From IMG/VR virus record IMGVR_UViG_3300029309_000435, positions 1 through 20,416 of that record: a DNA stretch of 20,416 bases; one strand, given 5' to 3'. Under the pieces are notes generated by a model. That model searched no databases. It saw nothing but the letters and a program-made list of their open reading frames with translations, and had not been told where the DNA came from. Positions within the stretch are counted from its first letter, which is position 1, and every line of letters starts with the position of its first letter. The stretch is from a virus. The position numbers were made by a program, and so were the translations under genes. Below, in pieces: positions 10,401-16,065 of this stretch.

Positions 10401-12519
10401 TGATGCTTTTAAAAATCCTGAAGGTAAAATAGTTATTGACATAGCTGGAAGAAGGTCTGCAGATAGAGATGCATTAATACCACAGATAGGTAATAGAAGA
10501 TTATTTTCTCAATCTAGAGACCCTATGATGAAATTTGCTGGAAGTTTTTTATCTTGGGCACAAGCAAAAGCTACTCAAACTAACTCATTGGTTAGAAGAA
10601 TAGAGGATGGAGATGCTAAATTAGCTTTAATGATGTTAGCATCTTTGCCTATATATGGAGCAGTTAGAAGTTTACAAATATCTATGAACTCAAGTGAAGA
10701 ATTTAGAGAGGAGCATCCTAACTTTTTATCTGGATTTGAAAACGAAGGAGACCTTAGAAAGTTTATTGCAGACTCACTAATTTTTAGTGGGCAAACTTTA
10801 CCATTTAGTATAGATAAATTAGTTAACTTTGTGAAGTATAGTAATTCAGATATAACTGAATCTATCTATCCTGTACTAGGATTTCTAAACGATTTATTTG
10901 GAGCAGTTAGAACTGGAATTAAAGGTAAACCTTTTACCGGTATTAATAGATTAGTTGAAACTGTAGTTCCTTTTGGTAAGGATTTTACTCGTTCTGAAAA
11001 AGTTGGAGAGGCTCTAGGTCTTCCCGATACTATCGAAGGGGAAGCTAAATTTAGGGATTCAGATAGAGCTCTAAGACTAAACTTTGTAACGGGTGGAGAA
11101 GTTGAAGGAGAAGAAGTTCCATTTACTCAAGAAAATCCTGCAGATAGAATTAATCCATTGACAGGAGAACCATACAGTCAAACTTCAAAAGGTGTCTTAG
11201 CTACTTTAAAAGATAGACAAGAAGATAGAATTCCTAAAACCTATGGTGGTTTGTTAAATAATTTACAAAGACGTAAAAAGTTTGCGTTAGGTGCTACTGT
11301 TGCTGGACTACTTACTAGAGAAATACTTGACCAATTACCTAACAAAGTTTATCGTGGAGGCTCAAGTAGAATTATTACCAGTAAAGAAGGAACTTCATCA
11401 GTGTTTGCAACTCCAGATAAGATAATGGCTGACTCTTTTGCTGACCCTAAATCTGTTGCGAAGTCAATGGTAACAGATGGTGAGTCTTTAAAAATGAAAG
11501 ACAAACTTAATCTACATGAAATTGATATAAGTGGTGCTAAAAATCCTTATGTACTAGACCAACCTAGTGAGGCAATGAAAATTAGAATAGAGAGAGCTTT
11601 GATGAAGGAGGGGAATAGTGATGCTAGAAATGATGCGTTAAATTCTTTACTAAATCCAGAAGATTTTGATATAAGAGTAGCCTCCTCTGATTTTTATAGG
11701 GTAAACAGAGAGGTTGGTAAGTTTTTAAAAGACGAAGGCTATGATATAGCTTTAGATAGTAGAACTTTGCAAAAAGGTTTTAATAATAATCCAGAAGCAG
11801 AGTTATTTATTTTAGGTAAGTTTCCTGTAAAAGCTATACCTAGACTAAAAGTTAAAGGTCAGGAAATTGAAGGTGGAGATTTAGTTACCTTTAAAGATGT
11901 AGCTAAAAAAGTAGACGAGCCACCTACAGTAAAAGTTCCAACATGGTTTAAAGAAACTCAAGTTAAAACTGATGTTAACCCTGCTGATGCTCAAAAAACT
12001 CAAGTAGGTATAACCTCTGGAACTTATAAAAAAGTAGTGCCTTTATTAAAGACAGGTAATACTTTAGACTTTGGTGCAGGTTTAGGTAAAGGTGCTAAAA
12101 TATTAAAAGCTGATAGCTATGAGCCGTTTCCTAAAAAAGGTTTTGAACCTACCTTTACAGAAACATCTGCAATACCTAATAGTTCCTATGATAATGTAGT
12201 CAGTTTAAACGTTCTCAATGTTGTTAAACCTGATGTTAGAAATGATATAGTTTTAGATATAGGTAGAATTTTAAAACCAGAAGGTATTGCTATTATAACT
12301 ACCAGAGGCTCTGACATTTTTGGTAATAAAAATAATATTACTAAAGGTGTCTTGTCAAACTTAGAAGAAGGTGCTATAATAACAAGTAGTGGCACTTATC
12401 AAAAAGGTTTTACTAATCCAGAGTTAAAAGAATATGTTAGTGGCTTACTAGGCGATATGTTTGAAGTAGAAAACATTACTGGTCTAGGTAAGGCAGGTAT
12501 AAAAGTTACAAAATTATAA
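7432..12519 (+). CDS. Giant internal virion (ejection) protein with C-terminal ART-like and methyltransferase-like domains
   Basis: 1695 residues, TAATG overlap with the previous gene. The N-terminus is charged; residues about 135-210 and 390-430 are Gly/Ala-rich hydrophobic segments; residues 290-350 are coiled coil. Residues 800-1180 include a conserved-looking core around FAGSFLSWAQAKATQTNSL (1035-1053), typical of large phage ejection proteins. The size and position match the giant last core protein (gp16-like) of podoviruses. The C-terminus differs: residues about 1305-1470 look like an ADP-ribosyltransferase fold (VYRGG, SSVFATP, ADSFADP, then AELFILGKFPVKAI), and residues about 1530-1640 resemble a class I methyltransferase (LDFGAGLGKG, then SYDNVVSLNVLNVV and LKPEGIAIITTRG). 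No lytic transglycosylase motif was seen. The ejection role is inferred; the two C-terminal folds are motif-level calls. Confidence 0.85.
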   Translation: MSNREKSIQELIAEKASTPKTTEISLESIPETNLTEEKVVEGLEEKDDIHIELDKKNRLLDDDISEFRKFNYGAEQETHILGNLWRQGKALYRSATSDELTLTYSEAARQIEAERQEAIFEKFPEFRGKEEDAAVIAGRVATGFLDPVALAVPWTRIAQAGRIATITAGGAFSAGDIALREYSLYGRVSPYSVGLAAGLGAGATTISSVIADKINKAIPSGKLITVDETGKPVITNMSRIDAEDTLGDLSPEIKRGLELVSNDVYKVSGPYIARFSKDLESLGVKYNKRLIARNELKKHQKQLEQLERIGLDKQVELFKGGQVEQVKKIIDAQKKLVEQYQKEIDDILLKQMPEDLGVVGFESFKRAYQAGLLKGRIGEQLTRAFVQEAVRPLIGAVGGFAAGSAMGANDNSAYMSAAIGAGITMGIISKRLELDKGIPKEVVSFFKKEGEKVFKRNWRTNLNLTLFGAGTHASYMQSRSSVLRDFSEDLYGYRGNAYDLGKPMRPNIEELRYTSNDYFRKQVFDLLQDVDDDTILTAGRIIQQQDAPSNMKYNFIEKGDLDNKQAVELANKFIGIRKEIKDYAEKAGLTFTELDSYGLTQILDSEEVKKMGFANAQKIIAQAFIIQSKNLSTKDSKVKVLTKKEANRLAIKYLNHSDNVRRQEVLDEVSITDDTFKLIKNDGKKIKKGESLLQASKYLANERTLVDPEARAFAKNLFIQDPEFTTLRLSENIVPVAEFARRYGEKGQGLRKVFADIKKYYSQFGNVDTNSSLQKLVREDFEQVRNSVNAYFGVYDLRGGIRGSDAFKSVMLTLQTLLSTTKLTKVALPSLGDLLQVIQNSGFKAAANSAYLQMKQRGSKAIKPSAALAQRSPTDETGIIFKEPIFGRKFGNRKYRNTLERELSDFSQAATTRYQQGLINFQGRFFEIVQLGRVTRFAREFAYDAGAFRIFDLGKKAATGNLSKAQIREINLLGFKPEEIKFLSKFKSMDDAFKNPEGKIVIDIAGRRSADRDALIPQIGNRRLFSQSRDPMMKFAGSFLSWAQAKATQTNSLVRRIEDGDAKLALMMLASLPIYGAVRSLQISMNSSEEFREEHPNFLSGFENEGDLRKFIADSLIFSGQTLPFSIDKLVNFVKYSNSDITESIYPVLGFLNDLFGAVRTGIKGKPFTGINRLVETVVPFGKDFTRSEKVGEALGLPDTIEGEAKFRDSDRALRLNFVTGGEVEGEEVPFTQENPADRINPLTGEPYSQTSKGVLATLKDRQEDRIPKTYGGLLNNLQRRKKFALGATVAGLLTREILDQLPNKVYRGGSSRIITSKEGTSSVFATPDKIMADSFADPKSVAKSMVTDGESLKMKDKLNLHEIDISGAKNPYVLDQPSEAMKIRIERALMKEGNSDARNDALNSLLNPEDFDIRVASSDFYRVNREVGKFLKDEGYDIALDSRTLQKGFNNNPEAELFILGKFPVKAIPRLKVKGQEIEGGDLVTFKDVAKKVDEPPTVKVPTWFKETQVKTDVNPADAQKTQVGITSGTYKKVVPLLKTGNTLDFGAGLGKGAKILKADSYEPFPKKGFEPTFTETSAIPNSSYDNVVSLNVLNVVKPDVRNDIVLDIGRILKPEGIAIITTRGSDIFGNKNNITKGVLSNLEEGAIITSSGTYQKGFTNPELKEYVSGLLGDMFEVENITGLGKAGIKVTKL
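11344..11841 (+). other. ADP-ribosyltransferase-like domain in the ejection protein
   Basis: Residues about 1305-1470. The order of motifs is VYRGG (candidate NAD-binding Arg at 1308), SSVFATPDKIMADSFA (Ser-Thr-Phe-like strand and helix), and a closing strand AELFILGKFPVKAI. This matches the layout of ART-like domains in phage polyvalent proteins (Y-H/R-G, then F-T-P with an A-x-x-F/Y helix, then a final V/F-F-x-x-x-x-I-K strand). The catalytic Glu or Gln of the third motif is uncertain; Glu1455 or Glu1457 is a candidate. Confidence 0.5.
12019..12516 (+). other. Class I SAM-methyltransferase-like domain in the ejection protein
   Basis: Residues about 1530-1695. Motif I is LDFGAGLGKGAKIL (1545-1558), an acidic post-strand residue follows in SYEP (1562-1565), and the SYDNVVSLNVLNVV strand (1585-1598) is followed by a helix and LKPEGIAIITTRG (1614-1626), the usual pattern of a small Rossmann methyltransferase. 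No DPPY/NPPY-type motif for DNA amino-methylation is seen, so the substrate cannot be guessed. Confidence 0.65.
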
Positions 12520-12525
12520 TAAATA

Positions 12526-12891
12526 ATGTATAAATACTTTACAGAAGATGAACTAAAATGCAAACACACCGGTCTATGTGATATGGACTGGGCATTTATG
12601 CAAACAGTTGAAAGGATTAGAGAACGTTGTGGTTTCCCTTTCAAAGTAAGCAGTGCTTATCGTTCTCCAGAGCATCCCATAGAAGCTAAAAAGAGCACCC
12701 CCGGAGCTCATTCTTCTGGTAAAGCTATGGATATACTTGTCAACGGAGAACAAGCCATGACACTCGTTAAAATAGCTCTGGAAGAGGGTATTAATAGGAT
12801 AGGAGTTGCACAAAAAGGAGACCGTGCTTCGAGATTTATTCATCTAGACATGGATAACTCACGAGCCACTCCTCGTATTTGGAGCTACTAA
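12526..12891 (+). CDS. M15 family peptidase, probable endolysin
   Basis: 121 residues matching the short peptidase M15 (D-Ala-D-Ala carboxypeptidase/L-Ala-D-Glu endopeptidase) fold. The zinc-binding pattern is visible: SAYRSPEH (residues 43-50), GAHSSGKAMDI with His62 and Asp69, and FIHLDMD with His106. Such proteins cut peptide crosslinks in peptidoglycan and are common phage endolysins. No signal peptide or membrane anchor is present, so export would need a holin. It follows the ejection gene by six bases without an obvious ribosome binding site, and the next gene starts in its stop codon. With the holin downstream it forms the lysis cassette. Confidence 0.9.
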   Translation: MYKYFTEDELKCKHTGLCDMDWAFMQTVERIRERCGFPFKVSSAYRSPEHPIEAKKSTPGAHSSGKAMDILVNGEQAMTLVKIALEEGINRIGVAQKGDRASRFIHLDMDNSRATPRIWSY

Positions 12892-13145
12892 TGTTAATAT
12901 TATACAGAGAAAGAGATTTAGACGAAGCATATAGAATAGATTGTAAAGCTAGAACCAAAGGTAACGAGCCTTGGATAAAGCGAGAAGATTTTAGAAACAT
13001 CTATGAAGCTTTACTAGATACATACTTTACAAATTCTGTAGAAAAAAAACTAGAGCAAAAAGAACAAGACGTTGCTGAATATGTTATTGAGCAAGTCAAC
13101 AAAGCTCTAGAAAGAACTATAGACTTTGACCCTGAAATAAAATAA
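12891..13145 (+). CDS. Small charged phage protein, unknown function
   Basis: The start at 12891 (84 aa) overlaps the peptidase stop as TAATG and has a GGAG eight bases upstream, so I prefer it to the in-frame ATG at 12879. The protein is helical and strongly charged, begins MLILYRERDLDEAYRIDCKA, and has no membrane segment, so it is not an obvious spanin or holin. Two Cys/Trp-containing patches (IDCKA, EPWIK) may be part of a small fold. It lies between the endolysin and the MscS-like gene; a role in lysis timing is possible but unproven. Confidence 0.7.
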   Translation: MLILYRERDLDEAYRIDCKARTKGNEPWIKREDFRNIYEALLDTYFTNSVEKKLEQKEQDVAEYVIEQVNKALERTIDFDPEIK

Positions 13146-13146
13146 T

Positions 13147-13506
13147 ATGGACTTAGAACAATACTATGTCGAGGCTATCGGCTTTATAATAACTTTACTA
13201 ACTGGTCTAGCTTTGAAAGACTGGTCTATGTCTTTTGTAAAAGGTGCTTCGTTTAGACTTAGTAACTCTTTTAAAGAAGGAGACAAAGTTATTCTCGATG
13301 GACAAGTAGCAATGATAATTAAAATAGGGTTTACCCAAACTGTATTCGGGGTATACTCAGATGATGGATATACATGGAGGTATATTCCCAATCAAAAGAT
13401 AGATTCTATAAAACTTGAAAAAGTTGTAGACCAAGATTTACATGCTGACTCAGCTATAGAGAAGGCAGAAAAACTTAGAAAAATATTGGAGGCAAAAGAT
13501 GTTTGA
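13147..13506 (+). CDS. MscS-like mini membrane protein (pore helix plus beta domain)
   Basis: 119 residues. Residues about 9-33 form a membrane segment ending GLALKDWSMSF, followed by GASFRLSNSFKEGDKVILDG (33-52), an IGFTQTVFG strand (60-68) and a YIPNQKI turn (79-85). This is the order in MscS channels: TM3 with a GLAL-x-(D/G) pattern, the P/S-F-x-x-G-(D/E)-x-V beta-domain entry, then the IPN-x-K-(I/L) hallmark. TM1, TM2 and the large cytoplasmic alpha-beta vestibule are missing; full MscS is about 286 residues. It sits in the lysis cassette between endolysin and holin, and its end overlaps the holin start by eight bases. It could form or gate an inner-membrane pore, act as an antiholin, or answer osmotic change. 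The match is by eye but strong. Confidence 0.75.
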   Translation: MDLEQYYVEAIGFIITLLTGLALKDWSMSFVKGASFRLSNSFKEGDKVILDGQVAMIIKIGFTQTVFGVYSDDGYTWRYIPNQKIDSIKLEKVVDQDLHADSAIEKAEKLRKILEAKDV

Positions 13507-13861
13507 TAAATTAATTAAACCAGTAAGTGATATAGTTGGTAAGTTTGTAAAAGACAAAGACTTACAAGCACAACTAGACCACGAACTAAAAACATTATTC
13601 CATCAGGCTAATTTAGCACAAGTAGAAATAAATAAACTAGAAGCAAAAGGCAACTGGTTTCAATCTTCATGGCGACCACTAACAGGTTATGTTTGTGTTG
13701 CCGGATTAGCTATTAACTTTTTAATCTCACCAATAGCAAAAGGTTTTGGTATAGATATACCACAAGCTGATGCCGGTGTAATGATGCCACTTCTAACAGG
13801 TATGTTAGGAATTGCAGGAATGAGAAGTTACGATAAACTAAAGAAAACAGATTCAAAATAA
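13499..13861 (+). CDS. 3-TM holin (GTA-type holin family)
   Basis: 120 residues. An N-terminal amphipathic, charged region (residues 1-55) precedes SSWRPLTGYVCVAGLAINFL (about 55-74), a second hydrophobic stretch (ISPIAKGFGI) and a third (VMMPLLTGMLGIAGMRSYDK, about 92-112). The S-x-W-R-P-x-T-G motif and the closing G-x-A-G-x-R-S-Y-x-K are typical of the Holin_3TMs family found in phages and gene transfer agents. A GGAGG ribosome binding site lies about seven bases before the ATG. It would permeabilise the inner membrane at the end of infection and release the M15 endolysin. It is the last clear + strand gene. Confidence 0.85.
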   Translation: MFDKLIKPVSDIVGKFVKDKDLQAQLDHELKTLFHQANLAQVEINKLEAKGNWFQSSWRPLTGYVCVAGLAINFLISPIAKGFGIDIPQADAGVMMPLLTGMLGIAGMRSYDKLKKTDSK

Positions 13862-13991
13862 TTTTAACCAATGCTTATGGAGGTAAAAAAAGCTAGTGAA
13901 AAATGGCAATGGCGAGGATTTCTGTGTCCTCTGTATCCTATTCTGGATAACAATGACAGTAATGTATGCTTCAATTACAGCAATCTAAGAA
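13862..13991. other. Convergent junction between + and - arms
   Basis: This 130-base stretch separates the + strand lysis genes from the - strand replication/RNR genes. Transcription from both sides converges here, so a two-way terminator is expected, but I see only weak hairpins (a five-base GAGGA/TCCTC stem near 13913-13930 and a four-base ATCC/GGAT stem near 13936-13950) without flanking T-runs. A possible short membrane-peptide gene lies inside. Confidence 0.6.
13902..13988 (+). CDS. Possible 28-aa single-span membrane peptide
   Basis: A short frame starting MAMARIFCVLCILFWITMT reads as one hydrophobic span with two Cys, directly after the holin gene. Such tiny membrane peptides are common in phage lysis regions. 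Against it, the only good ribosome binding site nearby (GGAGG at 13879-13883) is about 18 bases from this ATG, and no homologue is known to me. It could be chance. Confidence 0.3.
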   Translation, partial: NGNGEDFCVLCILFWITMTVMYASITAI

Positions 13992-14213
13992 CTACTTTAT
14001 AAAATCTAGTTCACTCTGAAAATAATTATGCAAGGTGGCAAATTTCTTTTGCCCCGCCTGTAGGATAGTTTTAACTATTTCATTCTCATCTCTAGTTTTA
14101 AATACCTTATCTACCTCTTCTACTGGTAGCATACTTAACTCTGTAACAATATCATTGTTAGCAGTAAGCACTACTTTAAAACTTATTAGATTAGCTTCTT
14201 TCTTCTTCGCCAT
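13992..14213 (-). CDS. Small protein downstream of nrdB, unknown function
   Basis: 73 residues, N-terminally basic (MAKKKEANLISFKVV), with one alpha-beta-like fold and no membrane segment or catalytic motif. It begins inside the last codons of nrdB, overlapping by 23 bases, and a GGAGGA ribosome binding site five bases before the ATG supports the start. It is the last gene of the - strand operon, so it is probably co-expressed with ribonucleotide reductase. Nothing shows its role. Confidence 0.75.
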   Translation of the reverse strand: MAKKKEANLISFKVVLTANNDIVTELSMLPVEEVDKVFKTRDENEIVKTILQAGQKKFATLHNYFQSELDFIK

Positions 14214-15189
14214 TATTCTCCTCCATAGATGCGAAAGTTATCTGGTCTTGTCTTCCTCTTAATCCTGCCTTCATGTATGAAGTAGCACGACCCTCAAAGA
14301 AGTTTTGATGTTCAACTCCCATAACTTCATCTAACCAACCTAACGGATTCTCCCTCTGGTCAAAGTTTGTTTTTAGTCCTAGTTGTAGCAGTCTCCTATC
14401 TGCTATATATCTATTATATGCATACATATCTTTCTTAGTTAGTCCTTGTATGTCTCCCATATCAAACACTAAGTCTAAGAATTTATCTTCAAGTTCTACC
14501 ATGTGTCTACATATATCGTATAATTCTTTTTTAAATTTGTCAGTCCATATTTCTAAGTTCTCTTGAATAAACTCTCTAAAAAGTTTGGTCATAGCTTCAA
14601 CGTGCATTGACTCATCTCTGATAGAATAGGTAACTATCTGACCCATACCTTTCATTCTACCGAACCTTGGAAAGTTTAACAAGATTGCAAAGCTACTAAA
14701 TAGTTGTAGTCCTTCGGTAAAAGCCGAATAGACTGCTAAAGTTTTTGCAATACTTTCTTTATCTCTTTTAGTTGTTTTTAAATTACTAATGTACTCGTGT
14801 TTATTAGACATTTCTTCGTATTCAGAAAAAGCTTTGTACTCTATCTCAGGCATACCGACAGTGTCTAATAATAAACTATAAGCATGTTGATGAATAGATT
14901 CCATGTTAGCAAATGAACCCATCATCATTCTTGCTTCTGGTTTTTTAAATATTCTCATGTATCTATCTATGTAACCAGAGCCAACATCTACATCAGACTG
15001 TGTAAACAACCTGAATATCTGTGTTAATAAATTCTTTTCATTGTCTGATAACTCTTGCCAATCTTTAACATCTGTATGTAAAGGTACAGACTCAGGCATC
15101 CAGTGCATTTGATTTTGTAATACATAGTAATCAAACATCCACGGGTTATCAAATGGTTTGTAATAATCTCTTGTTCCTAACAGACTCAT
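14191..15189 (-). CDS. nrdB: Ribonucleotide reductase class I beta subunit (R2)
   Basis: 332 residues. It houses the di-iron/tyrosyl radical cofactor that starts reduction of ribonucleotides by NrdA. All expected ligands are readable by spacing: Asp66, Glu97 and His100 (in NMESIHQHAY), Glu159 (in FTEG), Glu193 and His196 (in RDESMHVE), and the radical Tyr104, seven residues after Glu97. This excludes the metal-free class Ie and radical-Tyr-less class Ic types by motif. The start overlaps the preceding stop as TAATG with an AGGAGGAG ribosome binding site. The phage uses the pair to enlarge the dNTP pool during replication. nrdA and nrdB are separated by three inserted small genes, one a cytochrome c. 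Confidence 0.97.
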   Translation of the reverse strand: MSLLGTRDYYKPFDNPWMFDYYVLQNQMHWMPESVPLHTDVKDWQELSDNEKNLLTQIFRLFTQSDVDVGSGYIDRYMRIFKKPEARMMMGSFANMESIHQHAYSLLLDTVGMPEIEYKAFSEYEEMSNKHEYISNLKTTKRDKESIAKTLAVYSAFTEGLQLFSSFAILLNFPRFGRMKGMGQIVTYSIRDESMHVEAMTKLFREFIQENLEIWTDKFKKELYDICRHMVELEDKFLDLVFDMGDIQGLTKKDMYAYNRYIADRRLLQLGLKTNFDQRENPLGWLDEVMGVEHQNFFEGRATSYMKAGLRGRQDQITFASMEENNGEEERS

Positions 15190-15398
15190 TAAAACTCCTC
15201 CTGTAATATTTCTAATTTTTCAGAAGCACTAGCATATTTTTTTACAAGTTCATCCATAGATTCGACCACATTAGGATGGTCTGCTACGGCTACTTTATGT
15301 TCAAAAAATACCTCAAGATTAGCTTTAGCTTCTGCTTTTTCTGCTTTGTATTTTGTTTCTAGAGCTTTATACAATAGTGCTCCTGAATATTTAGTCAT
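15189..15398 (-). CDS. Small helical protein upstream of nrdB, unknown function
   Basis: I place the start at 15398 (69 aa, MTKYSGALLYKAL) because GAGGAG lies nine bases upstream; a longer frame starting at 15440 would overlap the membrane protein gene and lacks that signal. The protein is Ala/Lys/Glu-rich and probably a helical hairpin or coiled coil (residues 10-35 and 48-67). No catalytic residues or membrane segment are seen. It is coupled to nrdB through a TAATG junction, so a role tied to nucleotide metabolism is possible. Confidence 0.75.
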   Translation of the reverse strand: MTKYSGALLYKALETKYKAEKAEAKANLEVFFEHKVAVADHPNVVESMDELVKKYASASEKLEILQEEF

Positions 15399-15411
15399 AA
15401 TAATTTTCTCC

Positions 15412-15636
15412 TCATGGTTTAAGAAATTCTGGTTTGTCAAAAAAAATAAACATTGTTATAAAAGGTAATATACCTATACCGATTACAAAAATAGATGGTA
15501 ATATTACTGCCCAAAACATAGGATTCTTTGTCATAAAATCTAGGTCTTTATTATTCATACCTTTCTTTTTATCTTCTTCAGTGTAATCTGGATACGATAA
15601 AGAATCTTCAAATCTTTTGACATGTTTTGGTTTCAT
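15412..15636 (-). CDS. Single-span membrane protein co-translated with the cytochrome c
   Basis: 74 residues. A polar, charged N-terminus (residues 1-38, Lys-rich) is followed by one hydrophobic span at about residues 41-66 (FWAVILPSIFVIGIGILPFI onward) and a short tail FFDKPEFLKP. The positive-inside rule puts the N-terminus in the cytoplasm and the tail outside. Its ATG overlaps the cytochrome stop in an ATGA junction, so the two are probably translated together and may act together, for instance as a membrane dock for the cytochrome or as a small oxidase-type subunit. I do not recognise a family. Confidence 0.75.
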   Translation of the reverse strand: MKPKHVKRFEDSLSYPDYTEEDKKKGMNNKDLDFMTKNPMFWAVILPSIFVIGIGILPFITMFIFFDKPEFLKP

Positions 15637-16064
15637 AAAGTATCAATGTAAGCTTGTAAATTTTCCATATCTTCAAGAGTTAGGTTAGCAGCTTGACCCC
15701 ACATGAGAGCAGATTGTGCACCCCTAGTCTCTCCATTTTTATATTGCATTAACATTTTTACAATAGATGTACTTCCAGATAATTTTGGTCCAATACCTCC
15801 TTCTCCTTTCATACCATGACACATATTACAATTAACATATATCTTAGCACCTTTATCAGCAGGTGTTTCTGTTTGCATTGCAACTCTTTTTGCTTCTAGT
15901 TGTTCTATAAATGTACCATACTTTGCAGTATATTCTTCATAACATTCTCCCCAACAACCATGTACATCTCCATAACCAGACACGTCTGCGTTTATAATAG
16001 TTGTATAAAGTATTCCACCGATACCTAAAACTCCAACTAATAACATTGCTATACTGTGTTTCAT
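15633..16064 (-). CDS. Mono-haem c-type cytochrome, membrane-targeted
   Basis: 143 residues from the ATG at 16064, chosen because GAGGGA sits four bases upstream and the ATG follows the nrdA stop; an in-frame GTG at 16076 inside nrdA is less likely. Residues 5-25 are a hydrophobic signal or anchor (IAMLLVGVLGIGGILYTTI, possible cut after INA). Residues 70-143 are a class I cytochrome c: CNMCH at 79-83 (Cys79 and Cys82 bind haem, His83 is axial), GIGPKLSG, then a probable axial Met121 in ALMWGQAANLTLEDMENL and a final helix. Two extra cysteines (37 and 41) may form a disulfide. It needs host periplasmic haem ligation. It would carry electrons in respiration; the redox partner is unknown. Confidence 0.92.
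   Translation of the reverse strand: MKHSIAMLLVGVLGIGGILYTTIINADVSGYGDVHGCWGECYEEYTAKYGTFIEQLEAKRVAMQTETPADKGAKIYVNCNMCHGMKGEGGIGPKLSGSTSIVKMLMQYKNGETRGAQSALMWGQAANLTLEDMENLQAYIDTL
15816..15830 (-). other. Haem c attachment motif CNMCH
   Basis: Read on the - strand, these five codons give Cys-Asn-Met-Cys-His, the CxxCH signature for covalent haem c attachment. It is the only CxxCH in the protein, so one haem is expected. Confidence 0.95.
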
Positions 16065-16065
16065 A

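Noticed and set aside
14037-14053. Hairpin GGCAAA/TTTGCC with a five-base loop as a terminator
   Set aside because: It lies inside the coding part of the small - strand gene 13992-14213 and has no following T-run on either strand.
15399-15440. Extended N-terminus (14 residues) for the small gene before nrdB
   Set aside because: It would overlap the membrane protein gene; the ATG at 15398 has a good GAGGAG signal.
15412-16064. Cytochrome region as contaminating host DNA
   Set aside because: Stops and starts overlap with nrdA and with the next gene, and base composition looks like the surroundings, so it belongs to the phage operon.
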